From contig OY741276.1 in assembly GCA_963514095.1 (NCBI GenBank), positions 21,873,695 to 21,937,694 of the forward strand: a stretch of 64,000 nucleotides of DNA. Reading direction: 5' to 3'. The stretch is from Eutrigla gurnardus (Eukaryota > Chordata > Actinopteri > Perciformes > Triglidae). The translations under genes and the position numbers were made by a program. Position 1 is the first letter of the stretch. Each line of letters opens with the position of its first letter. Under the pieces are notes generated by a model. That model saw nothing but the letters and a program-made list of their open reading frames with translations, was not told the DNA's origin and made no database searches. Below, piece after piece: positions 12,501-24,850 of this stretch.

Positions 12501-13731
12501 TTTATATGTCTTTGGCATGTCGCCCTTCAATTTCCCTGCAAATTCAGCATTGCATACGCAAAATGCATGTCGTGTTGGAACAATAAAGGATTAGCCCTTA
12601 CATGGCCATATTTAGGATCATGAAAGCCTATGTGATCAGACGGGTAGCGTTCCTTGCAGAGGACCAATAACTGATCTTCACAGTACAAAGCTCCGCAGCC
12701 TCTTTTCATGTCACTTTCATTGAATGGAGGGCCACAGTGGGGGCTCTATAAAGTGGCTGGGCCCATTCAAGGGACTAAAGAGGACAAAGCTGAGCTTGCT
12801 GCGGTGCCACAGACTCACAAACAAAATAGGACAGGGAAAAGGAAGGGGGGGCATTAAGAGCAAGGAGAATGTTAAATTAACCTGCCAACTACATTTGCTA
12901 GAAACAAATCAAAAGTGAATCGATGCAAACGGCAGCTGAAATGATGCTGATGAACAGGATGTGGTGATGTTCATGAGAAACATCTGAGATAAGGTCACAT
13001 CATGTCGCAGAGACTATCTCAGATTAATCTTTCATCCTGCACACGTGAACCATAGCACGCATATATAGAATATACAGAACACATTTTACTGTTGGGTTAT
13101 CATATGAAAGCATGTTACGGCTTCAAACTGTTAATCTGCTAATCTGTTTGAAATTGACTTGACTTTTTTTTACTGATTGTAATATGCACATTGCACAACC
13201 TTGAGAATGAGACCCCTTGTCCCGATGAGATTATCTGTCTTAATAAAGTTTGAATAAAAAAAAAACTTATTTTAGTTTGTTTTGTTTTAGTTATTTTAGT
13301 TTAATAAATAAACCAACATAAATATACAAAAAATATGACTTCCTCAGGTCAAAGTGACCCAACTTAACCCAGTGTGCATCAGTGCTATATAGCAACCTCA
13401 CTGTGATAGTGTTACTCAGGTGTGTGGGTTTAATACTGTTCTATAGAGCGGATTAACAAAACTAACCCTTCAAAACAACTGAACAACTTCTGTGCCTCCT
13501 TATCATATCTTAACCATATGCAGCACATATAACTACATTGTTGGAGACATGCTTTGGGGGCTTTGGGTTCATTTTTTGCAGGCCAAGTGCCTGATTGAAA
13601 TTCAAGTATAAGGCGGCGAGGGTTGAAATTGAATACATTTCCAATACAAACTCGTGCCGATTTTCCAGCTGACATCATGGATGAAGGTGTTTGGTGGTTT
13701 CCTCACGCCTCCCAGGGAACTCTGTAGTAGG
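9519..13731. other. 4.2-kb intergenic region without a supported gene
   Basis: AT-rich DNA with many short accidental frames. A frame near 10.58 kb starts with a hydrophobic run but has no convincing ATG or partner exon. An A-run is present near 13257-13264. I see no RNA gene or clear transposon end in this stretch. It probably contains the promoter and 5' UTR of the downstream Ig gene. Confidence 0.4.
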
Positions 13732-16700
13732 ATGCATGTTTGGACGCTCCCACAGATGACTTCCCATCTCTGCTTGCTCATCCTGTCCAGCTTGACAGTC
13801 TCATTCGAACTGGGTGAGTCCACGTACTTATTTCACATTTTAGTTAGTCCAACCACTGGACGTTTGTCAACAGAATGGCATCCATTTCCTGTTTACACTG
13901 CGTGTTCCAGGTTTGGAGGATGTTTTCTTCAGTCCCCAGGACCAGGCAGTCAGAGAAGGAGAGGGAGTTTTCTTCCAGTGTGTGTCAGGGGAAAGTTCAC
14001 CTCCTGCAAGCATTGCGTGGCTCAAAGATGGGACAGTAGTCACAAGAGGTGGACACATTCAGGTGGGTGCCGAACGACTGTCAGCTCCTATCTGTCTGAC
14101 AACCGGAGGGATCAGGTGGTGCTCGAGACATTTCTGGAGTAACCTATTTTAAGTTTGAAAACACAGCAGCTCCACCTCCAAGAGAGGAATCCAAATTTGA
14201 CTCAAAAACTTCCTTGAACAAATGAAATATCCACTAGTCACATACAAACTCCACACAAATCAAAAATGCAATAACGCAATAATTATTATATTTTCACCCA
14301 GATCTATCATATTGCATGTTTTAAACGGGTTATAACACTATAAGGTGTTGTTCTCAGGGCGAGTATGGAGGTGGTAATCAGAAGAAGACCTCAGGCACTC
14401 TGCATCTTTCCAATGTAACAGTAGAGGACGATGGGATATACATCTGTGTCACACACAATCCTTCATTGAACATCAGCAAGAAAAGCAACCCAGCTAAACT
14501 CACTGTGCAGGGTGAGTACGTGCACATGTTTTGCTTTTTACTCTAATACGTTTTGAAATATGTCTAGGTCTAATACGTTTTAATATCTATTCTTCTATTT
14601 AATGATTCCTCTTTTTTCAAAATGTTTTATGAGGATTGCAAAAGGGCAGCATTTGACCTCTAATCTCAAAAAATGTTGCTTTAATTAACAATAGCTCTTA
14701 AAAACAAATTGCAAGCAAGATAAATGATCCATTCCCAATTGAAAGATTTTTATTCGAGTCAGTGCTTCATTAAATGCCTCATTTGAATACATTTTCTGCA
14801 GTGGGGTTAACATCTCAAAGTGTTGTTACCTTGCAGGGGTCCCCAGAAGGCTCCAGATCATCCAGGGCCCTAACAACGTCACTGTTGCTATGGGAACCGA
14901 GGTCTCCATGCACTGTGCTGTCCATGGCTTTCCTGTTCCCATGGTGCACTGGTTCAAAGACGGCTGCCTCCTGTCGAACTGCTCGGTCTCGTTCAGCCTG
15001 CAGAACAATGGACAGCTGCTCACATTCAGGTCCAACACTGCATGGGATGAGAGGGATATTCATTCTTTATTGTCCAATCGTAACAATGAACCAAGAACTA
15101 GGATGCCTAATTTTCACAGATCCTGAGTTTTGAGTTCCTCCTGCCCTACTGAATGTAAAGACGCTGTCTGTCTGTGTTCTCCAGGAACGTGACCAGGGAG
15201 GACGAGGGCTCGTATCAATGTGAAGCATCCAACCAGAAAGAGTCAATCAGGTCGCAGCCAGCCTTCCTACTTCCAGCCGGTAGGCTACTGCATGTCCATG
15301 TCCACAGTAAAACTCAATTGTGCATTGACACATTTTTCACAAGTAAATCGTTTTCACAGTGAGTGAAATTCCTTGTTAAAAACACATTTTTCTGAGTATA
15401 AAGCTCTATCAGCTTCTGACGATGCAATTACCAAATGCAAAAGTACAGATGGTAACTTCAATGAATGATAAAGATTTTGGGACTTTATAGTCAAACAGCC
15501 ATAATCTTCTCAGGATTCTCTTTTTTACTTTTACACACGCAACATTACTTGAGGTATGTACATTGGAATCAACACGCCTACACGTTGTGTTTCCAGAGAT
15601 GGACTGGAGTTTCGTCCAGCATCCCGTGAACCGGACGGTGAAGAGAGGAGAAAATGTGACGGTCACTTGCAGGCCTCCGTACAGCAGACCAGCAGCTCAG
15701 GTGTCCTGGTTCAAAAACAACCAACCTCTCAGGCCCACAGCTCATGAGACTGTGCTGCCCAGTGGAGACCTCTTCTTCCACAGGTGAACACGATAACATG
15801 AAATATTACTGCAAACCGTCCATGATGTTAGCGCTGTGTAAATTCCTTTTGTCATCAGCATTGTTCATGTTTTCAAAGTTTAACAAGTTGTCCGTATTCT
15901 CTGCAGTGTCCAGGAGTACGACACTGGGAGCTACTTCTGCAGAGCCTCCAACTCCCACCTTCAAAGATTCCTCTCTTCTAGAAGAGCCACCCTGACGGTG
16001 CTGGGTACGACATTACAGCAGACCCACCGTCCGCTACCGGCGGACACTCAGACTGCTGCTCCGTCTCCATGCATAGTAACGGTCGTTCTGTTCTCTTCCT
16101 GGAAGCCCCTCCATCAGTCAAAGTGTGGCCCCAGGTGTTGACGGTGCCTGTGGGTGCTCGGGTGGTGCTGGAGTGTCATGTGTTCGGTCACCCTCTACCC
16201 TCCATCAGCTGGGTGAAGAGAGGCCACTCCAAGCAGACCGGAGGCAGGATCGTTTTGGGGTACGTTAAAATGTACTTTCTTAAAAGGTAAAGATGGTTGA
16301 TAATATGTTCTGTCCCCATTTGCTCACTACTGTTGGAGATGTACTCAGGTCCTTTACTTAAACTAAATCAATAAGCAAAACAACGTGTGGTTGATGAGTA
16401 AACCCGGGTATGAAATCCTCTGATTTCATGTGTTTTATATCTATATCCTCAAAGTTAATGTTTCTGTGTAAATGCATTATGCCAGCCCTTGTGCCGTCCT
16501 CTTTGTTCACCATTTCTTTATGCTTCTGTAATTCCTTTGGTAACCCCATGTTATCTCACAACGCCATGATTTGTGGGTAATTGCGACAGGCAAAGTCTGC
16601 CGAAATGCGGACTCACGGCAAGTGTGCATAAAGGGCTAAAAAGTACTTACTTTCCACCACTGTTGCCCACCAGTATAACCACATCAAACACTACAACTGC

Positions 16701-19700
16701 CTCACGCTCATGTTCGTGTTTCTCACACAGACTGAGAAATGCCACTCTCTACATGCAGTCAGCCCGGAGCTACGATGACGGAGCGTATGTGTGCGAGGCC
16801 TCCAACACTCTGGGCCACAGCCGCAGCACAGTGATGCTGAGAGTCGCTGGTAATTTTCACATTTACTGAACTGCCATGTAATGTAACTCCAGAGGTTCAA
16901 CAGGAGATCAGTCAGCAAGGCAACAGGATAAGGCAACAGGGTGAGGCAAAATCAACGGTTCACGGGGAAACAGGCACGGTTCAAAAACACTGGGAAACTC
17001 CACTGCTGCTGTTCTTCCTGTGGTTTGTGTGGTTTGTGTTGCCGTAGCTACCCCAATGGAAGCTGTTGCACGTCCGTGGGTCGGTACAATCAAATGTCTG
17101 AGGTGAATGACTTCTCTTCCACACTGCAGATGAAATGACAGTCACCAGCGTTAAGGAAAGGCCTTCAGCCATGACAGGCAGAGCTTCATTCTGCTTAGCT
17201 GGCATTAATGCCACAACCGCTGGTTGAAAACTTAGGTTGTAAAGTGATTGTTTCTATCAAAGCCATTAACTCAATTACACAGATTACCAAACTTCCATGC
17301 AATTTTAATTTCTATCCACGCATCAGTAACAACATGTGTCATCTCTGGAACCAGTTAATGCCCAGAAAAAAAACGTTCTTATAATCCATTTCATCAAATA
17401 GAAATAGAAAGTCTTTATTTCCTACATTTTCCTCTTTCCTCGTCCCAGTGAGTCCCATCATAGTGACGTTCATGGGTCAGGTGAGCTGCAGGATCGGGAC
17501 TTCAGCGGTCCTGCCCTGCAGGGCTGTAGGGATTCTGCCCATCACATATACCTGGACCAGGAGCAGAGCAGGGTCCCCCATCAGTCCCACTGAAGACAGA
17601 CACATTGATGGTGAGTCCAAATAGTCACTGTAGCTGTTTATTCTCATCACGAGTTCTATACTCGAATTGTTTTCCTAAATTTGTCTAAATATAATAGTTA
17701 TTACCTTTAATCTCTGTGTGATTGATGCTGTCGCCTCATGGTCCGTGCAGGAGATGGAGCTCTGCACGTTTCCAGGGTGCAGTATTCTGATGTGGGGGAA
17801 TATTACTGTACTGCTGAGAATCGAGCAGGACGACACCAGAGGCGTAGCGTCCTCACTGTCACAGGTACGTCCTGTATCTGCTCAACATGTCACTGTTACT
17901 TCAATGACAGAGGGACAATATGTTATACCGTTTTCTGAAAAACATACATGCATGCATTGTTTGTTGACATCTCCTTCCTTAACCCCATGATTTGTTCATG
18001 CTGTCCTCTGTCCTAAGCTGAAGATCATCCAGCTGACAGAGGCAAGCAGACAAGACGGGTTCTGTCTGCTGTGAGTAACGACGTTGTGAAACCTTCGCCG
18101 TGGCTTATGTGATGTCACTGTTCGGCTCCTCAGTCAGTGTGGTTTCTGTCCAGAAGTTGTGAATTGTTCTTGCGTGTGTACTTTTTACAACCTTACACAT
18201 GGTGACTTTTCATTGTCAATGGGAAACACCACCACTCTGTATATTTGTGGTATATTACCTGCTTATCACATGTTTTGTGGCTTAGTTTATTTCTGATTGT
18301 GTCAAACGCTAAACTAAGAGACATTCATACTTTCTAGATCACAGAGACGAGCAAAGAGCTGCCTGTTTCCCAGTCCAGTGACTCTATGGCTGAGCAACAA
18401 CATGAGGCAACACATCATCCACATGGAGAGAATAAGGAGGCCACGTGTATGTACCTCAAGAAAAACTACTATGGGTTGTCATACAGCAAAAAGTCAGACT
18501 GAACTATTTATATTCACATTTATGAGGCAAACAGTAAAATTTCAACCACATTGTCTCGGGCTACGTCCTACGATGTGAGGGTTGCGTAACCGATGGGGGG
18601 AGCCAAACAAGCGCTACCGTATGAAAGCTAACATGCTAGCAAAACTATTGTCTGTGTGAGCTAATGAGAATTTATAAGCTCCATTTAAGTGCACTCACTT
18701 GAAAGCTAATTGGCTTGAAAAAAAAACTGCTCACGTCTGTTGCCCGGATGGACCTATTGTTAACAGTGTTGCTGTGTGATATCGAGCCGTTACTTTGGTG
18801 AGTTTAACGTTAACCAATAGAACTAATGAGCTAAGGAAATGAAACCGATTGTAGTGAAAGATTTTTTTTTCTTCATTTCCCAGGCTCTTTATCACACTGT
18901 GATGATCCACAAAACAAAGGTACCACATTGTCTACATTTTCAAGGGGAGCAGCGGCTGAGCTAAAGATGCCGCCACGATCAGTCGGCCATCTTTTACAGC
19001 ACCGACTGAGTCAGCGAACAACCAACCCAACAACCAATCCGACCCAGCTGTTAATCACACAGATGCAGCCTCCTCTGTTACCACCTCCTCCACTTCCTAA
19101 CTTCCAGTCAGTAGATCTCCACAAACGACCGCCACTGACCAGTGATCCTCTTTTGATTTCAAATAGTGAAGCACCAGCGATACACAGCCAGACATCAGTA
19201 GTCACCAGGGAAATTTTGGGTACAACCCTTCAGTATCTACTCACTGAAAGTCAATCCCATTCCACCTTAACATCACCACGAACACAATTTCAAGTCAGTG
19301 ACAAATTATTGATAGAGCCTGATTCTCAGTCCTTCACTGAGGCGTCAAACCCTCCAAACGGGGGACCATTCAGCTTTCTCTTGGATTTGTATTCGCCAAC
19401 TCCAACACAAAGTTCTGTAACCCAAAGTAAGACGATCCACTCACATTCAGTCGTCCAGTCTTCTGCTTTACAAACTGAACTCTACCAAACCCAAACTCAC
19501 CAGCTGGTTAGAAAAAGTACATTTTACCAATCCTTACATGAGCCGACGTCAACCCAGACTTCTCAAGCCAAACTCAAGCTCCAAGATCGACGTCTACAGC
19601 AGAAAACACATGTGCAGCCTTCACCAACCATCTCACAAATGTCACAGTCTGATCCTCAACAATCCAAATTCCATCTTGAGCTATCGACAATCCCGCATTA

Positions 19701-22633
19701 TCTGCCTTCCACTCGACCTCCACTGTCTTCTGAAACAAAGCCCCAAAAATCCCCTGCACCGCCTAGACCAACTAAAACCATGTCGACACTTCCCCTAACA
19801 TCTCCAACACAACCTCCACTGCTCCACCCACAAGCTCCTCCACCACAGACAGAAACCTTTCCGCTCCAACACAGAAACCCTTTTAATATCCAGCCGTCAA
19901 TCTCAAACATCCATCAGACGTCCGCTCCTTCAAGGCTGGAACCTGAGATTCCTGTTGTCCATCCGGTCAACACGTCCGATCAGCTACAGATAAACACCAG
20001 CCTGCAAGGTGACACAGTTCAGTCAGCTAAATCAGCCAATGACACAGAGTTCACAGAGTGGCTGAAGAGGAACACCTCTCAGTCACCTATGACCAGCAAC
20101 GATCAAAGGTGGGTCAAAATAAAAAATTTAGTGATGGATATAGTGATGTTTGTGCAGAGTTTTGGGGAAAACATTTTTGTGTTCTACTCCCAGAGTTACG
20201 CAGCAGTCTCCATCATGGTTGCCCGTGCTGGAGAAACATGACATTCCCATCGTGGTGGGTGTGGGTGTATCTCTGGCCTTCATCTTCATCACTGTTACCT
20301 TCTATTCAGTGGTCCAGAAGAATGAGCCTGCACCAACAAGCCGAGCAGGTCAGAGATCCTCAGCAGCATCAAATGTCAGCACACCTATTTCACATTCTGA
20401 ACATGGTAAACTTCAGAAAATCCTTATCCTTCAAGGAATACTTTGATATTTTGGGGAATGTTCTTGAAAATTGATAACACTCTCATGTCCGTCTGTTGAA
20501 GTTGAACCTCACTAGTTTTACACATCAAAGTCTAGTTACAGCTTGTACAGTTGTATGAGTTATTCTGTAATTAAAAAGTCTGATAAATAATAAAACAGAA
20601 TAAAGAAGACTACAAGTTTGAAAATGAAAAACATCTGGGCGTGTGGATAAAGAAAGAGGCGATAGCATAACACACCTCAGAACTGTTGGCTGTTGTGTTG
20701 CATTGTGGGTAATGTAGGCACCAGGTTTCTGTTGCAACATGTTATTAATTTTGTTTAAATTGTCCATAGTGAGTCCAACAATCTTTGATGCTTTACTAAA
20801 TTGTTGGAGAGCTCCTTTAAACGTTCAACTAAAGGCTACAACTAGCAGGCAGTTAGCGTCCAACAAAGAAGAGCTTGAAAGCTCACTAATTAATAAGTTA
20901 TTTCTCATTTGTGTAATTCATGTCGCTTCCAGTCTGTGTGCATGAGCTACGCTAATCAGCTGCTCGCTTCAAATATTATAGACAGACATGAGAGTGATGT
21001 CAATCTTCACCTAATAAAGCATGTGTACTACAATGAAAAAAATTAAAATATTCCTTTAAAATGGAAATGTCCTTGACAGCTCAGAGGAATCTAGGCGTCC
21101 CCATACGGCACACTGAACAACGAGCTGCAGGACGTACATACGAAAACAGGTAAATACACTATTATACAGCCGTGGCGTAGGTAGAAATAACAGTTTGGGT
21201 GAACATGGAGAAAATAAGGTGGGCCTCATCATAGAATACTTTATACTTCTGAGATGCATATGTTAACCAAAATAGACTATATTAATATTAATCCTACAAG
21301 CGTTGTACATCATCGTTACAGGCACAACAGGAAGTAATAACAGCGTGGCCACTCCGCCCAGAGCCATAGTTACAGATTGATTGATGAATGTCATGATATC
21401 ATTGATTGAAATTGGTTGGTACTAACTGATGTAAGTATTAGCCTGATTTTGTTTTCCAGAAGGAATGAAACATTTGATTTCTATCAAAAAAAATATGAAG
21501 AAATACATTTTTTCGGCATATTTTTAAACAAGTGCACAACATGACCGGGGATATTATCTAAAAGGGTTAAAAACACATTTTTAATTTCAGCTCAACTTTA
21601 AAATAGCCTGGCACGGCAGCCAAATGAAGCACACACTCATCAGCATAGAATCCAATTGTAGCCAACCTCCAACTACAACTATACAGGACAAGAAATGCAT
21701 GAAACGAGGCCTTGCCAGTGATCTTTTTGCCTCTTTGTGAAAGACACAGGAAACCAGAGGTTTGTGTTTCTTGCACAGAGCTTTTGAAGATGACGACTGT
21801 GTGGCAGTGATTGAGCAGAGCCCCAACACATCGAACACCCGAGCTCGACCTCCAGGGCCGAGCCTGGTCACGGTGCAGATGGAGCCTACATCCGAGGAGG
21901 TTCAGGAGGCCGCACGGCCGGCTCTGGACAATCACTCGCTCACTGTAGAGACTCATCCTGAGCCCATTCTTGACACACAGGTTTGATAAACCCTCTCCCT
22001 TTACCTAATAGTACAGAACATCAAGGCCAGCTACTTTTTTCCAATATTTGTGTTTTCTGATGTGTAGTTAGCGTTGCTAACCTCATAGTGACATCAGGCG
22101 TGGACCCTTTATTTGATCAAATCAGTTGAATGATCATTATTATTGTTCTATTTCAGATTGATCCCTCTGCGGAGGAGGAGAAGGGCTGCAGTTCGTCCCA
22201 GTGCAGCATCCAGCTGCAGTGTGCTGAGGACTGGACCAGCAACAGAGGAGACAACCGCTGCAGCCCAGGACAGGATGCCTTGCCTGCCCCCTCATCCCTA
22301 CCCTCCCGTTCACCTTCCCTCTCTCCACCATCCAGACATGAGGAGGGCCTGCGCTCCTCATTGACCCTGCAAAGTGCTGAGGCGTGTGGGGCACCCATCC
22401 ACCACAGCCTCAGCATTTCCCATGGGAACCCTCCCCTGCTCCTTTCTCACCACGTCTCTTTGGGCCTCACTACGGTGGCAGTGGACGTCCATTTTTACCC
22501 AGCAGCCACCGCTTCGATGGCAGTAGGCACTAGCACTCGTATCAATTCAGTCTCTAATTTAACATCATCGGCTGCGCCCCTGTTCAGTCAGGAGAATGAC
22601 CAATCAGCTGCCAGATTTCATCACAATAAGTAG
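13732..22633 (+). CDS. Five-Ig-domain type I membrane protein with long Q/S/T/P stalk (18 exons)
   Basis: Coding exons: 13732-13813, 13911-14062, 14358-14511, 14837-15029, 15185-15279, 15597-15783, 15907-16004, 16106-16259, 16731-16849, 17449-17610, 17751-17864, 18018-18070, 18338-18446, 18884-20108, 20194-20405, 21080-21149, 21779-21980, 22157-22633. All join in frame to 3858 nt, 1285 residues. Signal peptide about 1-27; an in-frame ATG at residue 9 is an alternative start. Five I-set Ig domains (about 28-130, 130-225, 226-320, 321-411, 412-503), each split over two exons, each keep both cysteines, the core Trp and a D-x-G-x-Y-x-C-like motif (YICVTHN, YQCEASN, YFCRASN, YVCEASN, YYCTAEN). A Gln/Ser/Thr/Pro-rich stalk runs about 504-980, mostly from one 1225-bp exon. 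A membrane helix is near 983-1006 (IPIVVGVGVSLAFIFITVTF). The cytoplasmic tail has proline stretches, almost no tyrosines and no kinase domain. Probably a cell-surface adhesion or recognition receptor. Ortholog not recognised. Confidence 0.85.
20430..21060. repeat. Palindromic MITE inside an intron of the Ig gene
   Basis: The left part ('caaggaatactttgatattt', 'aacactctcatgtccgtctg') and the right part ('agacagacatgagagtgatg', 'aaaatattccttt') are near reverse complements, so the two ends could fold back on each other. It starts about 25 bases after the exon donor at 20405. Same family as 725-1210. Confidence 0.55.
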
Positions 22634-22789
22634 CTCCAAACTAAGGCGTCAAGTCCGGGACGTCCTAATATAACAGACCAAAGTTCAAGATAGTCATCAA
22701 AAATATTTTATAATTAAATAACTGAACAATTAATACAGGGCCACGTGATTAAAACTTGGAGACTCATTTTTATTTTAAAGTGTCTTTAA

Positions 22790-23165
22790 GTAGATGAAGT
22801 TATAGCCTGGAGGCGATTAGCTTAGCTTAGCATAAAGGCAAGGGGAAATAGCTAGCCTGGTACTGATAAAATTCAAAATTCACGAACTGACTCATCTTAA
22901 AACATGATGTATCATCTTTGTTGAATCTTTATACATACAGAACTGTTATAAATAACAATTTATGGTTTCAAAGGAATTTCATTTGTTCACCAGTGGAACA
23001 TCTCTCCATCTCTCCATCTCTCCAATTTAATTAAACCTGAGCTTCCTCCTGCCTTTGGTCCTCATGCTAAGCTAGGCTAACACACAGACATGAGAATGAT
23101 ATTGATCTCCTCATTTAACTTGAACGTGCATGATGCTCAAAATGTTGAAATATTCCTTTTTTTAT
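22790..23165. repeat. MITE fragments in the 3' UTR of the Ig gene
   Basis: 'ttagcttagcttagcataaa', 'aatagctagcctgg', 'cagacatgagaatgatattg' and 'gttgaaatattcctttt' are the landmarks of the palindromic teleost MITE family. The copy lies after the TAG at 22633 and before the proposed poly(A) signal at 23640, so it would be transcribed as 3' UTR. Confidence 0.5.
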
Positions 23166-23639
23166 TTTTTAAGTGCAACTATGGGGCTAACATATTCTGA
23201 ATTAGCATCCACATCTTTCTGTCCACATGTATTTCATAGCTTCAGCACAGCACTTTCTGTAATACTCCATGTGGTTACATTAATTATGATGTTACAGTTT
23301 GACTGCAGTACATGATACTTCTGAGTACTAGCCTCGCTTCGCGCTCTCTTTATTTTACTACTTAAACATGAAGGAGAAATGTACAAGTGTTGTATTAATC
23401 ATATAGGAATCATGTTGCATTCTGATTCACTTTGTGTTCTTGGTTATGGGTGCGTTCAAGTACAGTAAGACTTACATGTTTTGTACAATATTGATGTATT
23501 TCGTTAGTGAAAACAGCCAAGGATATTTTACTTTTTCACAAAATGCTGCATGTCTTTTTGTTCAGTGACCTGCTCATTCTCCATCTACTTGACTGTTAAC
23601 ACCTTTTTGAAACCAAAGGAGGGCATGAGGGGCTGTATC

Positions 23640-23645
23640 AATAAA
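23640..23645 (+). terminator. Candidate poly(A) signal of the Ig gene
   Basis: AATAAA about 1 kb after the stop codon, the first good hexamer on this strand upstream of the converging ptgs1 gene. Confidence 0.4.
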
Positions 23646-23859
23646 CATTTAGACAATACAACCACAGTCTTTAGTAATATTTTGCTTGTAACTCAGACGT
23701 GACCTGTGAGTCTCAGTTTTAACATAAAATAATCTTCATGTCAACAATGAAAGTTGCACCTAATGAAACGCTCCATACCACCATGCTCCAAACACCCATC
23801 AGAGCCCACTCAGCAATCAGCCCACACAGTTGCTTGTGTTTCACATGGATGGGTATATC

Positions 23860-23865
23860 TTTATT
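23860..23865 (-). terminator. Candidate poly(A) signal of ptgs1 copy A
   Basis: AATAAA on the minus strand (plus-strand TTTATT), about 108 bases after the stop codon of copy A. With the plus-strand signal at 23640 it places two gene 3' ends tail to tail about 200 bases apart. Confidence 0.4.
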
Positions 23866-23972
23866 TTTTTAATTTGTTTAGCTCTGTGTGACTTCATGTC
23901 AACCTAAATAACACATTTCTCACAGTGGGGTGCAAAACGATAAGAGCAGATTTCATTAGGCCAGCTGATGAT

Positions 23973-24808
23973 TTAAAGTTCAGCAGGTTGTTCCCTTTGT
24001 TTTGTCTCCTCCTCGTTTCGTGGGACATGGAAGTCCACGTATGGACACCACTTGGTGTTGAGGCACACCAGTTTCTTCAACGTGGAAGTTTTGACGATAT
24101 TGAAACCCGTTTCTCCCCCGAATGTGCTCGGCTTCCAGTAGTCAGGGGAGCAGATGAAGGTTGACATCACGCCTTTCAGGGAAAAGGGAGCACCAACCTC
24201 TGCCATACTCTCACCCAACGAGCTGGTCGGACGTGTCTTCTCTAGTAAAAGGCCGGGGTAAAACTCCAAAGCATCTATGTCACCATAGAGTTCCTGTAAA
24301 CCTCTGGCCATTTCCTTGTCGTCTATTTTGGAAAAGAAAAATAACACTAGATTAAGTTTAACCTTCTGTGAACTGAAAGAAAGTTCATTTGAGAATTGGA
24401 CCTAAACAACGGCAGCAAAAGAACAACTTCATCAAGTAAATCAAGTAACAGAGATAACATTATCTCTCCAGCTTACCAGTGAATTCACTAAAAGAGGTGT
24501 ATGGTTGGAGGCCAAACTTCTTCCTGTATTCATTGAAGGGCTGCACACGAGCTTCTCGTGACTCTTTGATGACCATCTCTGAGACTGCGAGGAGACTTGC
24601 ATGAGAATTGCGGCCGCCACCGACCTGGAAGACAGAACAAACGTACACCAATGACGTCTGGCATCTTGGCATTTTGTGGATGACACTTTGATTTTCACAG
24701 AAAAAAATGTTAATTTAGTTTGAAATTTGAAACAAATGCACACAAACAGACAGGCCACAGCTCGGCTCCAGCTGCATTTCTCTGATTCACTGCGCACACA
24801 CATGCACG

Positions 24809-24850
<42 letters not shown>

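Noticed and set aside
18928..20241. Treating the 437-codon frame as a stand-alone intronless gene
   Set aside because: It is the large stalk exon of the Ig receptor. It has a strong acceptor before 18884 and a donor at 20108, and it joins in phase on both sides.
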